A DNA stretch of 64,000 bases. Source: Chromobacterium alkanivorans (GTDB taxonomy: Bacteria > Pseudomonadota > Gammaproteobacteria > Burkholderiales > Chromobacteriaceae). The translations under genes were made by a program, and so were the position numbers. This document shows positions 62,704-64,000 of this stretch, piece after piece. Each line of letters opens with the position of its first letter. The stretch's first letter is position 1. The stretch spans positions 1 to 64,000 of the forward strand of contig NZ_JAFHKL010000001.1 in assembly GCF_016937655.1 (NCBI RefSeq). The letters run 5' to 3'. A model generated the notes under the pieces. The model did no database searches. It was not told the DNA's origin and was given only the letters and a program-made list of their open reading frames with translations.

Positions 62704-64000
62704 TTATGTGGTTTCGCTTATTTCAAACGATTTCAGTTGTCTTATGAATTCTGAATGGAGGGTCTGTTCTTTACCTATCATATAGTCGATTGCCTCCATT
62801 CTTCGTTCCGCTAAATAATCATCGCCATTCAGAACCTGGTTCATCTTTGCCATAAGCTCCTCGATAGTGTGGAATGTATAAGAGTAATATTCGTAAGACA
62901 TGTCGCTGGAGGAGAGCTTGATCTCACGGTCTTGCGGGATGAATACGAAAATGGGGCCGTTGGCGGACAAGCATTCGGAGACCGCCGCGGAGATGTCGCA
63001 AACAAAGACATTGGCGGTTCTAAGCAGGTGATTGATTGGCGTGCTCTTCTGCTCAATAACAGCGTCAATTCCCTGCTGATCCAATGCATTGCCAAGCTCT
63101 TCATGAATATTAAGAAGGTTCTTCTTGCGATTGCCTGTCATCGGGTGAAACTTGATGCTCATGTCCACATCGAATCGCTGTTTAATGCAGCGAATTAATT
63201 CTCCGGATAGCAAGGTTGAAGAATAATTCTGCTCTTCGAATGTGCCTTCCCAAGTAGGCAGGTAGAGAATATTGGGAACAAACCCTCGATCGTGCCATGG
63301 TTTTTCTGATCGGATCAATATTTCTCGTAGATTAGGGCGGCCGACTTTTACGAAATTCAAATGTCTTGGTTCAAAGCCGGCATTTTTGAATCGATCGATA
63401 TGGGCTTGTCCTGCGACCCAGATAGCGTCATAGACACGAAAGAATTTATGCGCACTTGCGGATTTATCGCTATCCCCATGTCCTATAAATATGTGTTCGA
63501 AGTGGTTGAATCTCAGAAGGTGAATATTGTTCCCCGTGTTTGAAGGGTAGAAACAAGCCTTCAGTGCCGGCAGCCGGTTTACTACAGCCTCGACATCAAT
63601 CGGGTTTTTCGCAAAAACAACGGGAAACAGCGGATACTTTGCCCTTATTGATTTGTAGAGTGCTATATTTCTAGTGAGAATTACAAAAGGGCAGCCTGAT
63701 GCAGCAAAATAGGGAATCCAGGAGTTTAGATGCAAACTGCCAGATGCTTCTCCTTCCCCTGTGTGTATCATTAGGTAAGCCGGCATGAAAAAATTAATGG
63801 CAGAAGTGTCGATAGTGTCAAGTGCTGGCTTGGCGCTGGCGGATTCGATAGAACTGAGCGCAGGTTTTGCCGGTGCCTTGGCCGGTGTTTTTGCTGCAGG
63901 TTTTGCTTGGGATTGCATTTTTACTCCAGGTGGCGACATGGCATCATTTCCTATATGTCCTCTCTTTTTGGCCATGTCGTAAAAAAACAGACTAGGATTG
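62704..64000 (-). CDS. CDP-glycerol/ribitol phosphotransferase-family protein (TagF-like), probably continuing beyond the right edge
   Basis: The Glyphos_transf domain occupies the last 360 residues: HIFIGHGDSDKSASAH (HG-x-S-x-K), NILYLPTWEGTFEEQNYSS, IKFHPMTGNRKK and VCDISAAVSECLSANGP. Counting from an ATG at 63975, it is preceded by about 60 residues rich in Ala, Lys and Pro (AAKTPAKAPAKPA), which looks like an interdomain linker. That ATG has no ribosome site, and the frame stays open upstream to the edge (NPSLFFYD before the Met). So the protein may well be a larger fusion. It is 13 bases ahead of the CDP-ribitol synthase gene. Confidence 0.8.
   Translation of the reverse strand, partial: NPSLFFYDMAKKRGHIGNDAMSPPGVKMQSQAKPAAKTPAKAPAKPALSSIESASAKPALDTIDTSAINFFMPAYLMIHTGEGEASGSLHLNSWIPYFAASGCPFVILTRNIALYKSIRAKYPLFPVVFAKNPIDVEAVVNRLPALKACFYPSNTGNNIHLLRFNHFEHIFIGHGDSDKSASAHKFFRVYDAIWVAGQAHIDRFKNAGFEPRHLNFVKVGRPNLREILIRSEKPWHDRGFVPNILYLPTWEGTFEEQNYSSTLLSGELIRCIKQRFDVDMSIKFHPMTGNRKKNLLNIHEELGNALDQQGIDAVIEQKSTPINHLLRTANVFVCDISAAVSECLSANGPIFVFIPQDREIKLSSSDMSYEYYSYTFHTIEELMAKMNQVLNGDDYLAERRMEAIDYMIGKEQTLHSEFIRQLKSFEISETT

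Overview
The window is high-GC chromosomal DNA of a beta-proteobacterium, most likely a Neisseriales member close to Chromobacterium. This is inferred from protein character (78-residue Fis, lipoyl-domain-bearing LpdA, dapC/dapD pair, purH/purD with PagP) and gene order; no 16S rRNA is present. Nearly all of it is dense, ordinary chromosome. The right-hand end (about 59.96-64.0 kb) is visibly AT-rich and looks acquired.

Layout. 1-5.3 kb: an RND efflux pump (outer-membrane lipoprotein, cut by the window edge; RND permease; periplasmic adaptor) read leftward, divergent from a TetR repressor, with a perfect 12-bp-arm operator palindrome between them. 5.4-8.6 kb: yadG-yadH-ibaG-murA. 8.7-13 kb, leftward: yjdM, then a complete phospholipid-transport operon mlaFEDCBA. 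13.3-15.4 kb: dapC and dapD of lysine/peptidoglycan synthesis. 15.5-18.5 kb: EamA exporter plus GNAT acetyltransferase, slyX, and an Na+/H+ antiporter-family protein. 18.8-21.8 kb: a small DUF2325 operon, then can-nadD-rsfS-rlmH. 22-27.6 kb: a DUF2804 gene, then a sulfur-linked operon (BigR-like ArsR regulator with paired cysteines, split YeeE/YedE transporter, SulP transporter) and a BepA-like M48 protease. 27.9-34.3 kb: pyruvate dehydrogenase operon aceE-aceF-lpdA. 34.6-40.2 kb: tamA-tamB. 40.4-44 kb: LysR regulator divergent from an M20 amidohydrolase and an MHS-type transporter. 44-47.2 kb: a PAS-GGDEF-EAL sensor protein. 47.3-52.8 kb: RNase P RNA, dusB-fis, purH, pagP, purD. 52.8-64 kb, all leftward: a surface polysaccharide region with CDP-polyol-type phosphotransferases, a fused CDP-ribitol synthase, kpsC-kpsS, and the dTDP-rhamnose genes rmlBDAC.

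How it fits together. A large share of the window builds or guards the envelope: drug efflux, Mla lipid transport, MurA, DapC/DapD, TamA/TamB, BepA, PagP, and capsule. The capsule genes together predict a polymer containing ribitol phosphate (possibly also rhamnose), attached through a Kdo linker made by KpsC/KpsS.

Non-coding signals of note: three copies of a dispersed element of about 150 bp with terminal inverted repeats whose sequences differ between copies yet still pair within each copy; hairpins repeated in the pyruvate dehydrogenase operon that appear to have been duplicated together with the lipoyl-domain coding sequence; and a 51-codon coupled small gene after the DUF2325 gene. No tRNA, CRISPR array, insertion sequence with transposase, or prophage was found.
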